A stretch of 42,907 nucleotides of DNA from Chromatiales bacterium (GCA_026989455.1 JALSJH010000040.1:1-42907); one strand, 5' to 3'. Counted from the first letter of the stretch, positions 9,946-18,937 are shown. A program made the numbers and translations. The notes: generated by a model from the sequence alone, not told the origin.

Positions 9946-10001
9946 GAGATCTCTGATTCAGCCAGCATAAAATATTCATGACTTGTTCAGAGCTTTCCTA
10001 A
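9943..10001. repeat. E3, internally deleted copy of the element family found before lon
   Basis: Bases 9962-10000 match the right 39 bases of the element at 12042-12207 at most positions; both contain ATTCATGACTTG followed by TCAGAGCTT. The left edge (GAGATCTCTGATTCAG) resembles the inverted left end of the same family. The ~100-base middle is missing. It fills most of the tig-clpP spacer. Confidence 0.6.
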
Positions 10002-10025
10002 TAAACCTGAAAAAGAAAAGGTGTT

Positions 10026-10637
10026 ATGACGGATATTCAAAGTGGCTTAGTGCCGATGGTTGTAGAACAGACTGCTCGAGGTGAGCGGTCGTACGATATT
10101 TATTCTCGCCTGCTAAAAGAGCGGGTTATATTTTTGGTTGGCCCTGTGGAAGATTACATGGCTAATCTAATTGTTGCACAGCTGCTTTTTCTGGAATCCG
10201 AAAATCCAGAGAAGGATATCCACCTCTATATTAACTCTCCGGGTGGCTCGGTCACAGCGGGTATGTCGATCTACGATACGATGCAATTTATCAAGTGTGA
10301 TGTGAGCAGTATGTGTATCGGTCAGGCGGCTAGTATGGGTGCGCTGCTACTGGCGGGTGGCGCTGAGGGCAAGCGCTTTGCTCTGCCGCACTCGCGTGTC
10401 ATGATTCACCAGCCATTGGGCGGTTTTCAGGGTCAAGCCTCGGATATTGAAATTCATGCTAGGGAGATCCTGCAAATCCGCGATCGCCTCAATAATGTTC
10501 TTGCCAGCCATACAGGACAACCCTTGGATGTTATCGCAAAAGATACCGACCGGGATAATTTTATGAGTGCGGCAGAAGCTAAAGAGTATGGCTTAATCGA
10601 CGAAGTACTTGATAAGCGAACGGTGTCGGCTGAGTAG
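10026..10637 (+). CDS. clpP: ATP-dependent Clp protease proteolytic subunit
   Basis: ClpP forms the 14-subunit serine protease chamber fed by ClpX and ClpA, both encoded in this window. The catalytic triad is visible: S103 ([10 protein letters not shown]), H128 (VMIHQPLGG) and D177 (TDRDNFMS), each 8 residues earlier than in E. coli ClpP. The glycine-rich [20 protein letters not shown] stretch (70-89) lines the oxyanion region. The 203-residue length is usual, with a short N-terminal propeptide likely. AAAAGG precedes the ATG, and clpX follows after 72 bases. Confidence 0.98.
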   Translation: MTDIQSGLVPMVVEQTARGERSYDIYSRLLKERVIFLVGPVEDYMANLIVAQLLFLESENPEKDIHLYINSPGGSVTAGMSIYDTMQFIKCDVSSMCIGQAASMGALLLAGGAEGKRFALPHSRVMIHQPLGGFQGQASDIEIHAREILQIRDRLNNVLASHTGQPLDVIAKDTDRDNFMSAAEAKEYGLIDEVLDKRTVSAE

Positions 10638-10709
10638 CACGGCGTGAGTGAGTCATTTGCGCTTGTTGAGAGTGATACGATTAACCTGTATACCAGTAAG
10701 GCCTAAGAG

Positions 10710-11993
10710 ATGAGTGATGATAAACAGAATTCGGGCGATGACGAGAAACTGCTCTACTGTTCATTTTGTGGGAAAAGCCAGCATGAAGTTCGTAAGCTGA
10801 TCGCAGGCCCCTCTGTCTATGTCTGTGATGAGTGTGTTGAACTCTGTAACGAAATTATTCGTGAAGAGATTGACGAGCAGGCACCGGGTGATGATGAAGA
10901 GAGCCTACCCACTCCCCATGAAATAAATAAACGTCTCGATGAGTACGTTATCGGCCAGGCGCGCGCTAAAAAAGTTCTCTCAGTAGCGGTTTATAATCAC
11001 TACAAGCGACTAACAAGCTCGATCAAGGGCAATGAAGTTGAGCTATCTAAGAGCAATATTCTGCTGATCGGACCGACTGGCAGCGGTAAAACCCTCTTGG
11101 CCGAGACGCTTGCGCGCCTGCTCAATGTTCCTTTTACCATTGCCGATGCCACCTCGCTAACGGAAGCGGGTTATGTCGGTGAAGATGTAGAGAACATCAT
11201 TCAAAAGCTTCTCCAGAAGTGTGATTATGATGTTGAGCGTGCCCAGACAGGTATAGTCTACCTAGATGAAATTGATAAAATTTCCCGCAAATCAGATAAC
11301 CCCTCAATTACCCGCGATGTCTCCGGTGAAGGCGTTCAACAAGCGCTGCTAAAGTTGATCGAAGGCACGGTGGCATCGGTTCCTCCTCAAGGTGGGCGTA
11401 AACATCCACAGCAAGAGTTTTTGCAGGTGGACACCTCAAATATTCTCTTTATCTGTGGCGGCGCATTTGATGGACTAGAGAAGGTGATTCGCGATCGAAC
11501 CGAAAAATCGGGTATCGGTTTTTCTGCGCTAGTGAAGGGCGATAGTGAACGTGAGGCACCAGGTGTAGCACTTGTCGATGTCGAGCCTGATGATCTGGTG
11601 CGGTTTGGCCTGATTCCGGAGTTTGTTGGACGACTACCGGTTATTGCTAGCCTAGAGCAGCTAGACGAAGAGGCCTTTATTCAGATCCTCACGGAGCCTA
11701 AAAACGCATTGATAAAGCAATATGCACGCCTGTTTGAGATGGAAGGGTGTGAGTTGGAGTTTCGTGAGGATGCGCTGCATGCAGTCGCGAAAAAGGGAAT
11801 GGAGCGAAAAACCGGTGCGCGTGGTCTTCGTTCAATTATGGAGAATATACTGCTTGATACCATGTACGATATTCCATCAATGCAAGATGTTTCCAAGGTG
11901 GTTATTGATGCCGATGTTGTCTCTGGTGATTCAAAGCCATTGCTGGTTCATGATGGCGGCGAGCAGGCACCTCTGGTGGCCGCGAAGAACTAA
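10710..11993 (+). CDS. clpX: ATP-dependent Clp protease ATP-binding subunit ClpX
   Basis: ClpX is the hexameric AAA+ unfoldase that delivers substrates to ClpP. The 427-residue protein has the N-terminal zinc-binding domain with C17, C20, C39 and C42; Walker A GPTGSGKT at 121-128; pore loop GYVG at 154-157; Walker B IVYLDEID at 182-189; the RKH pore motif at 230-232; and the ClpP-docking IGF tripeptide at 269-271. A promoter-like TTGAGA-17-TATACC (10666-10694) precedes it, but would leave a leader of only ~9 bases, so transcription with clpP is more likely. Confidence 0.98.
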   Translation: MSDDKQNSGDDEKLLYCSFCGKSQHEVRKLIAGPSVYVCDECVELCNEIIREEIDEQAPGDDEESLPTPHEINKRLDEYVIGQARAKKVLSVAVYNHYKRLTSSIKGNEVELSKSNILLIGPTGSGKTLLAETLARLLNVPFTIADATSLTEAGYVGEDVENIIQKLLQKCDYDVERAQTGIVYLDEIDKISRKSDNPSITRDVSGEGVQQALLKLIEGTVASVPPQGGRKHPQQEFLQVDTSNILFICGGAFDGLEKVIRDRTEKSGIGFSALVKGDSEREAPGVALVDVEPDDLVRFGLIPEFVGRLPVIASLEQLDEEAFIQILTEPKNALIKQYARLFEMEGCELEFREDALHAVAKKGMERKTGARGLRSIMENILLDTMYDIPSMQDVSKVVIDADVVSGDSKPLLVHDGGEQAPLVAAKN

Positions 11994-12041
11994 ATTTTCA
12001 GTTAAGGGTTGATTTGCAAAGAATCTATCGCCATTCTAGGG

Positions 12042-12207
12042 CTAGGGAAGCTCTGATTAAGTCTGGATGAATTTAGGCTGAGAGGAAATTGTTCTCATTT
12101 GTTTCGAAATGCGCAGTAATAGTCGCTCTATTGGTGCAATTTTCGGGATAAATGAGGGCGATTTCAACCAGCGTAAAGCATTCATGACTTGATCAGAGCT
12201 TCCCTAG
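12042..12207. mobile_element. MITE-like element E2, 166 bp, upstream of lon
   Basis: Near-perfect terminal inverted repeats at 12042-12063 and 12186-12207 (21 of 22 match) start with CTAGGGAAGCTCTGATTAAG. Both ends are CTAG, consistent with a 4-bp target duplication. No protein is coded. The arms resemble IS5-group transposon ends, and the length is within one base of the element in the nuo operon. It occupies most of the 267-base clpX-lon spacer, where the lon promoter would be expected, so it may carry or displace regulatory signals. Confidence 0.75.
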
Positions 12208-12260
12208 GTAGTTTTAAGTAGTCTCCATCCAATCGGAGAGACCAGAGAGGATTCTTTGCA

Positions 12261-14681
12261 ATGTCCCAAAAAGATAAATCATCAGAAATAATTGAAGACC
12301 AGTTGCTGGCAGTGCCGGTTCTTCCACTGCGTGATGTTGTTGTCTACCCCTATATGGTGATTCCTCTCTTTGTCGGCAGAGAAAAGTCGATCAAATCATT
12401 AGAAGCCGCAATGAAAGATGACAAGCAGGTGCTGCTTGTTGCTCAGCAAAATGCATCAGACGATGACCCCACGCCTGACGATGTTTACCGGGTCGGTACA
12501 CTCGCAAATATTCTTCAGCTCTTGAAACTGCCTGATGGCACCATCAAAGTATTGGTTGAGGGTGGTGAGCGTGCCAAGATCATCCATTTTCTGGCTTCAG
12601 ATGATTATTTCAAAGCGCAGGTGACCACCTTTTCTGCTCACGATCTGGATGAGCGCGAAGTGGAGGTTTTGACACGCTCTGTGCTGGCTCAATTTGATCA
12701 ATATGTGAAGCTCAACAAAAAAATCCCCCCCGAAATACTCTCATCTCTATCAGGTATTGATGATCCTGCGCGTTTGGCAGATACCATTGCCGCACATATG
12801 TCACTGAAGATTGCTGAAAAGCAAAAACTACTTGAAACGGAAGATGTGCGTGAACGGTTGGAGCTGACGATTGGCTTTATGGAAAATGAGATCGACCTTC
12901 TCGAAGTCGAGAGGCGTATTCGCGGTCGAGTTAAACGTCAAATGGAGAAGAATCAACGGGAATACTATTTGAATGAGCAGATGAAGGCCATTCAGAAAGA
13001 GCTGGGCGAGATGGATGAGGCACAGAGCGAAATTGATGAGCTAGCGTCAAAAATTGAAGCGGCGGGTATGAGCAAAGCGGCCACTGAGAAGGCCAATGCG
13101 GAGCTGAACAAGCTGAAGATGATGTCACCCATGTCGGCAGAGGCGACCGTTGTTCGTAACTATATTGAGTGGTTGACGGGTGTTCCTTGGAAAAAACGGA
13201 CAAAAGTCAGAAACGACTTGGTTCGCGCACAAAAAGTGCTCGATGAAGACCACTACGGCCTTAGTGAAGTAAAAGAGCGCATTCTGGAATACCTTGCAGT
13301 CCAACAGCGTGTTGGCAAGGTTAAAGGTGCCATATTGTGCTTAGTGGGGCCGCCAGGTGTGGGTAAGACCTCATTGGGTCAATCAATCGCACGGGCAACT
13401 AACAGGAAATTTGTACGCATGGCTCTCGGTGGTGTTCGTGATGAAGCTGAGATTCGTGGGCACAGACGTACCTATATCGGCTCAATGCCCGGTAAGATTG
13501 TGCAAAGCTTATCCAAAATAAAGGTCAAAAACCCGCTTTTTTTGCTGGATGAGATTGACAAGATGTCAGCAGATTCCCGTGGTGATCCGTCATCTGCCAT
13601 GCTCGAAGTGCTCGACCCTGAACAGAACAGCAGTTTTGCCGATCACTATTTAGAGGTCGATTATGACCTTTCCGATGTGATGTTTATTGCGACCTCCAAT
13701 TCAATGAATATTCCCGGCCCCCTTCTTGATCGTATGGAAGTTATTCGAATTCCTGGTTACACAGAAGATGAAAAATTTAACATTGCATCGCGCTATTTAT
13801 TGCCAAAGCAGATGAAAAGTAATGGGCTGAAAGATTCGGAAATAACCATTACTGAGGATGCTATTCGTGATGTTATCCGCTACTACACGCGGGAGGCTGG
13901 GGTACGAAACCTTGAGCGTGAGCTTGCAAAAGTCTGCCGTCGCGTGGTTAAAAAGGCATTGCTTTCAAAGGATAAGACGACAACGGTTGAGGTGAGTATT
14001 GCCAACCTTGAGGATTATCTGGGTGTGCAACGCTTCCGTTACGGTGAGGCGGAAGAGGATGATCGTATCGGTCAGGTGAATGGGTTGGCGTGGACTGAAG
14101 CGGGCGGAGATCTATTGACGATTGAAACGGCTGTTGTTGCCGGTAAAGGTAAGCAATTCCTCACGGGTAAACTGGGTGATGTGATGAAAGAGTCGATCCA
14201 GGCGGCGTTAACCGTGGTGCGCAGTCGAACCACTGCATTGGGTATTCCTGCAGATTTTGCCGATCAAAATGATATACACATCCACGTGCCTGAGGGCGCG
14301 ATTCCTAAAGATGGGCCTAGTGCGGGTGTTGGTATGTGCACTGCACTGGTCTCGGCTCTGACAAATATTCCTGTAAAGGCTGATGTGGCAATGACGGGTG
14401 AAATCACCCTGAGAGGCGAGGTTTTACCAATTGGTGGGCTTAAAGAGAAACTGCTAGCGGCTCATCGTGGTGGCATAAAAACAGTCATCATCCCAGAAGA
14501 GAACCGGCGAGACCTAAAAGAGATACCCGATAATATTCTCAAGTATGTGGAAGTGCATCCTGTTAAATGGATCGATGAGGTGTTTGCGTTGGCACTCAAG
14601 GTTATGCCCGTGCCAAGCGATGAGATGAAAAAAAACGAGAGTAGCGCAAAAACAGGTGTGCAAAACAGGCAGGCCCACTGA
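12261..14681 (+). CDS. lon: ATP-dependent protease La (Lon)
   Basis: Lon is a homo-hexameric cytoplasmic AAA+ serine protease for damaged and short-lived regulatory proteins. The 806-residue product has the N-terminal LAN substrate domain (from about 17 to 205), a helical linker, Walker A GPPGVGKT at 363-370, Walker B FLLDEID at 427-433, and the protease domain with catalytic dyad S687 ([11 protein letters not shown]) and K730 ([11 protein letters not shown]). These are S679 and K722 of E. coli Lon shifted by 8. AGAGGATT precedes the ATG. No sigma-32 promoter was recognised upstream; the spacer is occupied by element E2. Confidence 0.98.
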   Translation: MSQKDKSSEIIEDQLLAVPVLPLRDVVVYPYMVIPLFVGREKSIKSLEAAMKDDKQVLLVAQQNASDDDPTPDDVYRVGTLANILQLLKLPDGTIKVLVEGGERAKIIHFLASDDYFKAQVTTFSAHDLDEREVEVLTRSVLAQFDQYVKLNKKIPPEILSSLSGIDDPARLADTIAAHMSLKIAEKQKLLETEDVRERLELTIGFMENEIDLLEVERRIRGRVKRQMEKNQREYYLNEQMKAIQKELGEMDEAQSEIDELASKIEAAGMSKAATEKANAELNKLKMMSPMSAEATVVRNYIEWLTGVPWKKRTKVRNDLVRAQKVLDEDHYGLSEVKERILEYLAVQQRVGKVKGAILCLVGPPGVGKTSLGQSIARATNRKFVRMALGGVRDEAEIRGHRRTYIGSMPGKIVQSLSKIKVKNPLFLLDEIDKMSADSRGDPSSAMLEVLDPEQNSSFADHYLEVDYDLSDVMFIATSNSMNIPGPLLDRMEVIRIPGYTEDEKFNIASRYLLPKQMKSNGLKDSEITITEDAIRDVIRYYTREAGVRNLERELAKVCRRVVKKALLSKDKTTTVEVSIANLEDYLGVQRFRYGEAEEDDRIGQVNGLAWTEAGGDLLTIETAVVAGKGKQFLTGKLGDVMKESIQAALTVVRSRTTALGIPADFADQNDIHIHVPEGAIPKDGPSAGVGMCTALVSALTNIPVKADVAMTGEITLRGEVLPIGGLKEKLLAAHRGGIKTVIIPEENRRDLKEIPDNILKYVEVHPVKWIDEVFALALKVMPVPSDEMKKNESSAKTGVQNRQAH

Positions 14682-14713
14682 GCGCTGTGTAGTGCGGCTT
14701 TATGAATAGTTGT

Positions 14714-14745
14714 GTGATATTTGAGCAAATAGCATGAAATATCAC
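14714..14745. promoter_or_regulatory. inverted repeat in the lon-hupB spacer
   Basis: GTGATATTT (14714-14722) and AAATATCAC (14737-14745) form a perfect 9-bp inverted repeat with a 14-base centre. No T-run follows, so it is not a typical terminator. It lies about 20 bases upstream of the hupB -35 box and could be an operator or an mRNA 3' end structure for lon. Confidence 0.4.
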
Positions 14746-14764
14746 CCACTATTGGGTATACCTG

Positions 14765-14794
14765 TTGACGCAAGCGGCTTGCAGTTGATATAAA
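14765..14794 (+). promoter_or_regulatory. sigma-70 promoter for hupB
   Basis: TTGACG (14765-14770), 18 bases, then TATAAA (14789-14794). Five of six bases match the -35 consensus and five of six the -10. The expected transcript start near 14801 gives an ~80-base leader before hupB. Confidence 0.6.
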
Positions 14795-14882
14795 CGCAAC
14801 ATCCAAGCTGTATATAAATTGTTAATACCATAAAAACGGGTGTAGAAATTGCGCCTATCAAGCAATAAAAAGGGGATTGAAA

Positions 14883-15158
14883 ATGAATAAAACTGAATTA
14901 GTCGATGCCGTAGCCGAAAGTGCGGACTTATCAAAAGCTTCAGCGGCTCGTGCTGTAGATGCCGCCCTAGCCGCGATCAGTGGAACTCTTGCACAAGGCG
15001 ATCAAGTTGCACTGATTGGCTTTGGCACATTCTTGGTTCGTGATCGTGCAGCCCGCACAGGTCGTAATCCCCGCACCGGTGACAGCATCGAAATAGCGGC
15101 CGCTAAAATTCCGGCATTTAAGCCCGGTAAAGCGTTAAAAGATGCGGTTAATAAATAG
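14883..15158 (+). CDS. hupB: DNA-binding protein HU (beta-type)
   Basis: HU is a small histone-like dimer that bends and compacts DNA. The 91-residue product has the family signature [20 protein letters not shown] in the DNA-binding arms, preceded by the dimerising helices ([20 protein letters not shown]). I chose ATG 14883 over TTG 14877 because AGGGG (14871-14875) is correctly spaced for it and the length is standard. The lon-hupB-ppiD order is typical for gammaproteobacteria and marks it as the HupB paralogue. It has a good promoter of its own. Confidence 0.96.
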   Translation: MNKTELVDAVAESADLSKASAARAVDAALAAISGTLAQGDQVALIGFGTFLVRDRAARTGRNPRTGDSIEIAAAKIPAFKPGKALKDAVNK

Positions 15159-15253
15159 ATTGTAAGTTTTGGGTGTCTTGTCTGGCCATTTGAGTGTTAG
15201 CCTTTCAGTTTAGGGCTGCCGCCCCGGTTCAGTTTGCACCCACTTGAACATGA

Positions 15254-15330
15254 GGAGTGGTAGTTCAGTTGGTTAGAATACCGGCCTGTCACGCCGGGGG
15301 TCGCGGGTTCGAGTCCCGTCCACTCCGCCA
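15254..15330 (+). tRNA. tRNA-Asp (anticodon GUC)
   Basis: A 77-base tRNA including encoded GCCA. Acceptor stem GGAGTGG (15254-15260) pairs with CCACTCC (15320-15326). The anticodon arm CCGGC-CTGTCAC-GCCGG gives anticodon GTC at 15288-15290, and the T-arm GCGGGTTCGAGTCCCGT is canonical. It decodes aspartate GAU/GAC codons and sits between hupB and ppiD. Confidence 0.97.
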
Positions 15331-15340
15331 ATATAAAGAG

Positions 15341-15373
15341 AAAGGGTGCTTCGTTCCACGGGTGCCCTTTTTT
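15341..15373 (+). terminator. rho-independent terminator after tRNA-Asp
   Basis: AAAGGG (15341-15346) pairs with CCCTTT, extended inward by wobble pairs between TGC and GGTG, and the stem runs into a T-run ending at 15373. It starts ten bases after the tRNA 3' end. Confidence 0.78.
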
Positions 15374-15409
15374 CATATCTAAATTCAGACAACATGAGTT
15401 GTACTAACA

Positions 15410-17311
15410 ATGCTTGATTTTATTCGTAGTCGCGCCCAAACATGGGTTGCATGGGTGATCGTTGGACTGATCATTGTTCCTTTTGCACTCTGGGGAATTG
15501 GTGATTATGCCACGGGTGGTGCGGAAGATAATGTGGCAACCATTAATGATGTAAACATCTCACAACGAGAGTTTCAGCGCGCCTACTATCAGCAGGAGCA
15601 GCGTTTAAAGCAGATGTTGGGTGAGAATTACGATGCCACCCTGTTTGAGGATCAGATGCGAAAAAGTGTTCTTGAGGGGATGATCTCTCAAGAGTTAATG
15701 GTTCAGGCTGCGCGGGATGAAGGCCTGCAAGTGGGTGCAACCCAGTTGGCGGCGGTTATCCAGAGTGTTTCCTCATTTCAGGAGAATGGGGCATTCAATC
15801 GCGCAACCTATGAGTCGACGTTGAAGGTGCAGGGTCAGTCAGCGGCTTATTTTGAGTCACGTGTCGCTAGAGACCTATTGTCGCAGCAGCTCTATGCGGC
15901 GGTACACGACTCTGCCATTGTTACTGACTATGACGTTGACATGCTGCTTAAGTTAGAGCGTCAGCAGCGCGAAGTCAGTTATGTCCAGATACCTGCGGCA
16001 CGTTTTCTTGCTGATGCTGTTATCAGTAATGATGATATTGAATCACAGTATAGTGCGAGTATTGATCGTTATAAAATGCCCGAAATGCTGGATGTCGAAT
16101 ATCTTGAGCTTTCGATTGAATCGCTTAAGAACAGTGTCGATATAAGTGATAGTGCCCTTGAAGAGGCCTATCAGAATCAAAAAGAGGCGCTGGCCACTCC
16201 TGAGCAGCGCCGTGCGAGCCACATACTGATTGAAATACCTTTTGAAGCGAGTGATGAAGAGAAGCAGCTAGCAGAAGAGAAGGCGAACGATATTTTGGCC
16301 AGATTGAAAGGGGGTGACTCCTTTGATGCTTTGGCTAGAGAGTTTTCTGATGACCTTGGCTCATCTGAGCTGGGTGGTGATCTCGGTTTTTTCCGTCGCG
16401 GTGACATGGTGCCTGAATTTGATGCAAAAGTTTTTGCTATGAATGTGGGGGAGGTAAGTGAGCTGGTTGCAACTGAGTTTGGTTATCACATTATTCGCCT
16501 CGATGAAGTCGACGAAGGTGAGGTGCCGAGCTTTGCAGAAGTTAAAGATGTGCTGCTCGCTCAACTGCAGCAGAGTGAGGCAGAGCGCCTATACTATGAT
16601 ATGGCCGATCAGCTGACCAATCTGGTGTTCGAGTATCCAGACAACCTAGAGATTGCCGCAGATGAGTTAGGTCTCAAGATTGGCAAAGCGGAAGACGTTA
16701 CACGTAACGATGCCCCCGGGATACTGGCAAACCCTTTAATTATGAGGGCGTTATTTTCAGATGAGGTTCTGAAAGAGAGATTAAACAGTGAGCCGGTTGA
16801 TATTGGCAATGATCACCTGGTTGTAGTTCGTGTCAGTGATTACACCCCAGCACAAGCAAAACCGTTAGATGCTGTACGTAGTGAAATTGTTGAGTGGTTG
16901 ACTCGCCAGTATGCAGAATCCGAGGCACAAGCTTTAGGTGAAAAGCTGCTTGAAAAAGTTGAATCTAATGCTGATTTCTCGACGCTTGCCGAAGAGTTTG
17001 CTGTGGAGTGGGTTGAGCTGGGTTTGATCGAACGAAATACCGCCTCAGTAAATCGGTTGATCTCAAAGCGTGCCTTTGAATTGCCCCGCGTCTCTGCGGG
17101 TGAGATAAGCGCGGGAACAGTCTCACTGGGTGGTGACTATGCTGTGGTGGTGGTTAAGTCGATTAAACCCTATGAGACGGATCAAATCAGCGAGGCTGAT
17201 CGTATCTCCATGCGCCAACAGCTTATGACTATTCGCGGTAATGCCGATTATGAGGCGCTCTCCCAAGGACTCAGAGGGGCCTCTTCAGTCGTGATTCGTC
17301 TTGAGGAGTAG
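15410..17311 (+). CDS. ppiD: Periplasmic folding chaperone / peptidyl-prolyl isomerase D
   Basis: PpiD is anchored in the inner membrane beside the SecYEG exit and holds newly translocated proteins. The 633-residue product has one N-terminal transmembrane anchor (WVAWVIVGLIIVPFALWGIG, residues 12-31), a SurA-like N-terminal domain, a parvulin domain at about 267-366 (RRASHILIEIPFEA ... LGGDLGFFRRGDMVPEF ... EFGYHIIRLDEV), and a C-terminal chaperone domain. The family usually lacks strong isomerase activity despite the parvulin fold. The ribosome site before the ATG at 15410 is weak. Confidence 0.96.
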   Translation: MLDFIRSRAQTWVAWVIVGLIIVPFALWGIGDYATGGAEDNVATINDVNISQREFQRAYYQQEQRLKQMLGENYDATLFEDQMRKSVLEGMISQELMVQAARDEGLQVGATQLAAVIQSVSSFQENGAFNRATYESTLKVQGQSAAYFESRVARDLLSQQLYAAVHDSAIVTDYDVDMLLKLERQQREVSYVQIPAARFLADAVISNDDIESQYSASIDRYKMPEMLDVEYLELSIESLKNSVDISDSALEEAYQNQKEALATPEQRRASHILIEIPFEASDEEKQLAEEKANDILARLKGGDSFDALAREFSDDLGSSELGGDLGFFRRGDMVPEFDAKVFAMNVGEVSELVATEFGYHIIRLDEVDEGEVPSFAEVKDVLLAQLQQSEAERLYYDMADQLTNLVFEYPDNLEIAADELGLKIGKAEDVTRNDAPGILANPLIMRALFSDEVLKERLNSEPVDIGNDHLVVVRVSDYTPAQAKPLDAVRSEIVEWLTRQYAESEAQALGEKLLEKVESNADFSTLAEEFAVEWVELGLIERNTASVNRLISKRAFELPRVSAGEISAGTVSLGGDYAVVVVKSIKPYETDQISEADRISMRQQLMTIRGNADYEALSQGLRGASSVVIRLEE

Positions 17312-17328
17312 TCGCGCAATCCGGCTAG

Positions 17329-17346
17329 TCCGGGATTTTCATGAGC
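17329..17346. repeat. lone end of the second repeat family (R3)
   Basis: TCCGGGATTTTCATGAG, just after ppiD, resembles ACCCGGATATTTCATGAG at 38582 with one gap and about three substitutions. It may be a remnant of the same inverted-repeat element. The similarity is short. Confidence 0.4.
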
Positions 17347-17399
17347 TTATGCCTCACCACGAAGCTGAAGGCGGCGGGATACGGGTTGTTATGATCAGA

Positions 17400-17429
17400 C
17401 AATAAGCACTATTTTAATAGCGCTTATTG
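17400..17429. terminator. 30-base palindrome after ppiD
   Basis: CAATAAGC (17400-17407) and GCTTATTG (17422-17429) form the outer arms of an almost perfect 30-base inverted repeat, with CTATT/AATAG pairing inside one mismatch. There is no T-run after it, so it could be a processed 3' end structure of ppiD or an operator for the next gene. A 10-base direct repeat TATGCCTCAC flanks it (17348-17357 and 17431-17440). Confidence 0.4.
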
Positions 17430-17460
17430 TATATGCCTCACTGTTTACGCCTAAGCACGC

Positions 17461-17466
17461 TATAAT
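17461..17466 (+). promoter_or_regulatory. -10 box candidate for the ybaN-like gene
   Basis: A perfect TATAAT lies 50 bases before the chosen start codon. No convincing -35 hexamer is seen at 16-18 bases, so the promoter is only partly supported. Confidence 0.35.
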
Positions 17467-17470
17467 TTAA

Positions 17471-17493
17471 GGAGTCTTTGATTAAGTCTTGAT
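17471..17493. repeat. lone left end of the E1/E2 element family (E4)
   Basis: GGAGTCTTTGATTAAGTCTT here matches 12046-12065 (GGAAGCTCTGATTAAGTCTG) at most positions and is preceded by TTAA, another YTAR-type border. No right end was found nearby, so it is probably a remnant inside the leader of the ybaN-like gene. Confidence 0.45.
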
Positions 17494-17515
17494 GCGTGCG
17501 CTGGAGGTTAGGGGT

Positions 17516-17893
17516 ATGTTGGTGAAGTGGTTATACTTGTCGCTGGGGCTGCTGTTTTTGGCACTTGCTCTGTTGGGTGTGTTGCTGCCTGGTTTGCCCA
17601 CAACGCCATTTATTTTATTGGCTGCGGGCTGTTTTTCAAAATCATCTTCGCGGCTCTATAACTGGTTGTTGGGTAATCGCCTGTTTGGGCCTATGATTCG
17701 TGACTGGGAAACTCATCGCACCATCAGTCGTCGAGTGAGAAATATTGCGGTTGCCTCCATGTTACTTATGGGGTCTCTCTCCATATTTTTTATACTGGAC
17801 CAGCTCTTTATCCAGCTGCTGGTAGGCTCAATGGTTCTGATCGGCAGCTATGTGCTAATGCGTATTCGATTGACAGAGTTGAGAGCGGATTAG
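17516..17893 (+). CDS. ybaN: YbaN-like inner-membrane protein (DUF454)
   Basis: A 125-residue membrane protein of the DUF454 family, whose function is not known. The signature LGVLLPGLPTTPFILLAAGCF is visible near residues 20-40, followed by SRLYNWLLGNRLFGPMIRDWE and two more hydrophobic segments. I chose ATG 17516 because GGAGG (17503-17507) is correctly spaced; upstream TTG 17489 and ATG 17492 lack a ribosome site and lie in a repeat remnant. A promoter -10 box lies at 17461. It stands alone between ppiD and the yqhA-like gene. Confidence 0.85.
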   Translation: MLVKWLYLSLGLLFLALALLGVLLPGLPTTPFILLAAGCFSKSSSRLYNWLLGNRLFGPMIRDWETHRTISRRVRNIAVASMLLMGSLSIFFILDQLFIQLLVGSMVLIGSYVLMRIRLTELRAD

Positions 17894-17953
17894 GTATAAG
17901 GCTTGTTGGCTTCCCGTTATGCAAGATAGATCCCATTATTATTGGAGTTAAAC

Positions 17954-18466
17954 TTGAAAAGTTTTGAACATTTTATAGAGATGATCATCTTCAACAGCCG
18001 TTGGTTGTTGGTGCCTTACTATCTTGGTTTGGTTTTTGCGATTGCACTACTCTTGGTGAAGTTTGTTAAAGAGTTTATCGGTTTTGCAATGGTGGTTTTT
18101 ACTGGTACCGGGACAGATGTCATCATTGGTGTGCTTACGCTGATCGATGTGGTGCTGCTTTCAAATCTGCTACTAATCATTGTATTTGCCGGTTACGAGA
18201 ATTTTGTATCTAAAATTGATACGGGTGAGAGTGAAGATCGTCCATCTTGGATGGGTTCTGTTAGTTTCTCCGATCTAAAAATGAAGCTGATCGGCTCGAT
18301 CGTTGCGATCTCAGGTATTGAGCTACTGAAGGCATTTGTTGCGGTTGGCGATGGTAGCCTTACCAATGAAGATCTCGCTTGGAAGGTTGGAATTCACTTG
18401 GTCTTTGTGGTGACTGGGTTGCTGTTTGCAATGTCAGAGTGGCTTACCTACAACAGGAAGAGCTAA
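17954..18466 (+). CDS. yqhA: YqhA-like membrane protein (UPF0114)
   Basis: A 170-residue inner-membrane protein of the UPF0114/YqhA family with about four hydrophobic segments; the role is unknown. Family stretches are NSRWLLVPYYLGLVFAIALL near the N-terminus, LIDVVLLSNLLLIIVFAGYENFVSKID in the middle, and KLIGSIVAISGIELLKAF followed by IHLVFVVTGLLFA at the end. TTG 17954 is the best start: GGAG (17944-17947) lies six bases upstream, whereas the earlier in-frame TTG at 17942 overlaps that site. A TTG start suggests modest expression. Confidence 0.85.
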   Translation: MKSFEHFIEMIIFNSRWLLVPYYLGLVFAIALLLVKFVKEFIGFAMVVFTGTGTDVIIGVLTLIDVVLLSNLLLIIVFAGYENFVSKIDTGESEDRPSWMGSVSFSDLKMKLIGSIVAISGIELLKAFVAVGDGSLTNEDLAWKVGIHLVFVVTGLLFAMSEWLTYNRKS

Positions 18467-18518
18467 GGTGCCTCTGCGCGCCTCAGTTAGCACTACGTGA
18501 AAGGGTAAAGGTGATCTG

Positions 18519-18908
18519 ATGAAATTACTATTGCTTGCGCTCTCTTTCGTTCTAATTCAGGGGTGCACCAGTACACCCGACAGACTGCATAGCTTGGATA
18601 TGTCGCTTATCGGCTATGAGAAGGCGCTACGCTGGGGGCATGAAGATACGCTTGCAGGTTTCATGGTCTCTGAGCAGTCGATTGATACCGATTTGATTAA
18701 GCGTTTCAACCAGATCGATATTGCGGGTTATAACACCCTGGGGCGCACTCTTTCTGAGGATCTTAATCGGGCAGAGCTAACCGTAGCCATTGATTATATT
18801 GATAATGAGTCGATGAGCGTGCGTGATTTAATCGATAAGCAGGTTTGGGTTTATGACGAAGAGGTGGGGCGCTGGTTATTGATGAGCGCGCTACCACACT
18901 TTAAATGA
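18519..18908 (+). CDS. small putative lipoprotein, function unknown
   Basis: A 129-residue product with a lipoprotein signal: a hydrophobic N-terminus ending in the lipobox LIQGC, with the lipidated cysteine at residue 16 followed by TSTP. The mature part is a mixed alpha/beta domain ending in DKQVWVYDEEVGRWLLMSAL. It resembles short uncharacterised lipoproteins of gammaproteobacteria with a C-terminal 'W-Y-D/E...W' pattern, but I assign no function. It follows the yqhA-like gene by 52 bases and converges on dusA with only 29 bases between them. Confidence 0.75.
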   Translation: MKLLLLALSFVLIQGCTSTPDRLHSLDMSLIGYEKALRWGHEDTLAGFMVSEQSIDTDLIKRFNQIDIAGYNTLGRTLSEDLNRAELTVAIDYIDNESMSVRDLIDKQVWVYDEEVGRWLLMSALPHFK

Positions 18909-18937
18909 AGCAGGGTTTATCGGCCTCCTTGTTAACT

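Noticed and set aside
10666-10694. TTGAGA-17-TATACC as clpX promoter
   Set aside because: It would start transcription about 9 bases before the start codon, too close for a normal ribosome site; kept only as a remark under clpX.
12000-12260. sigma-32 heat-shock promoter for lon
   Set aside because: No CTTGAA / CCCCAT-like pair at the usual spacing was found by eye.
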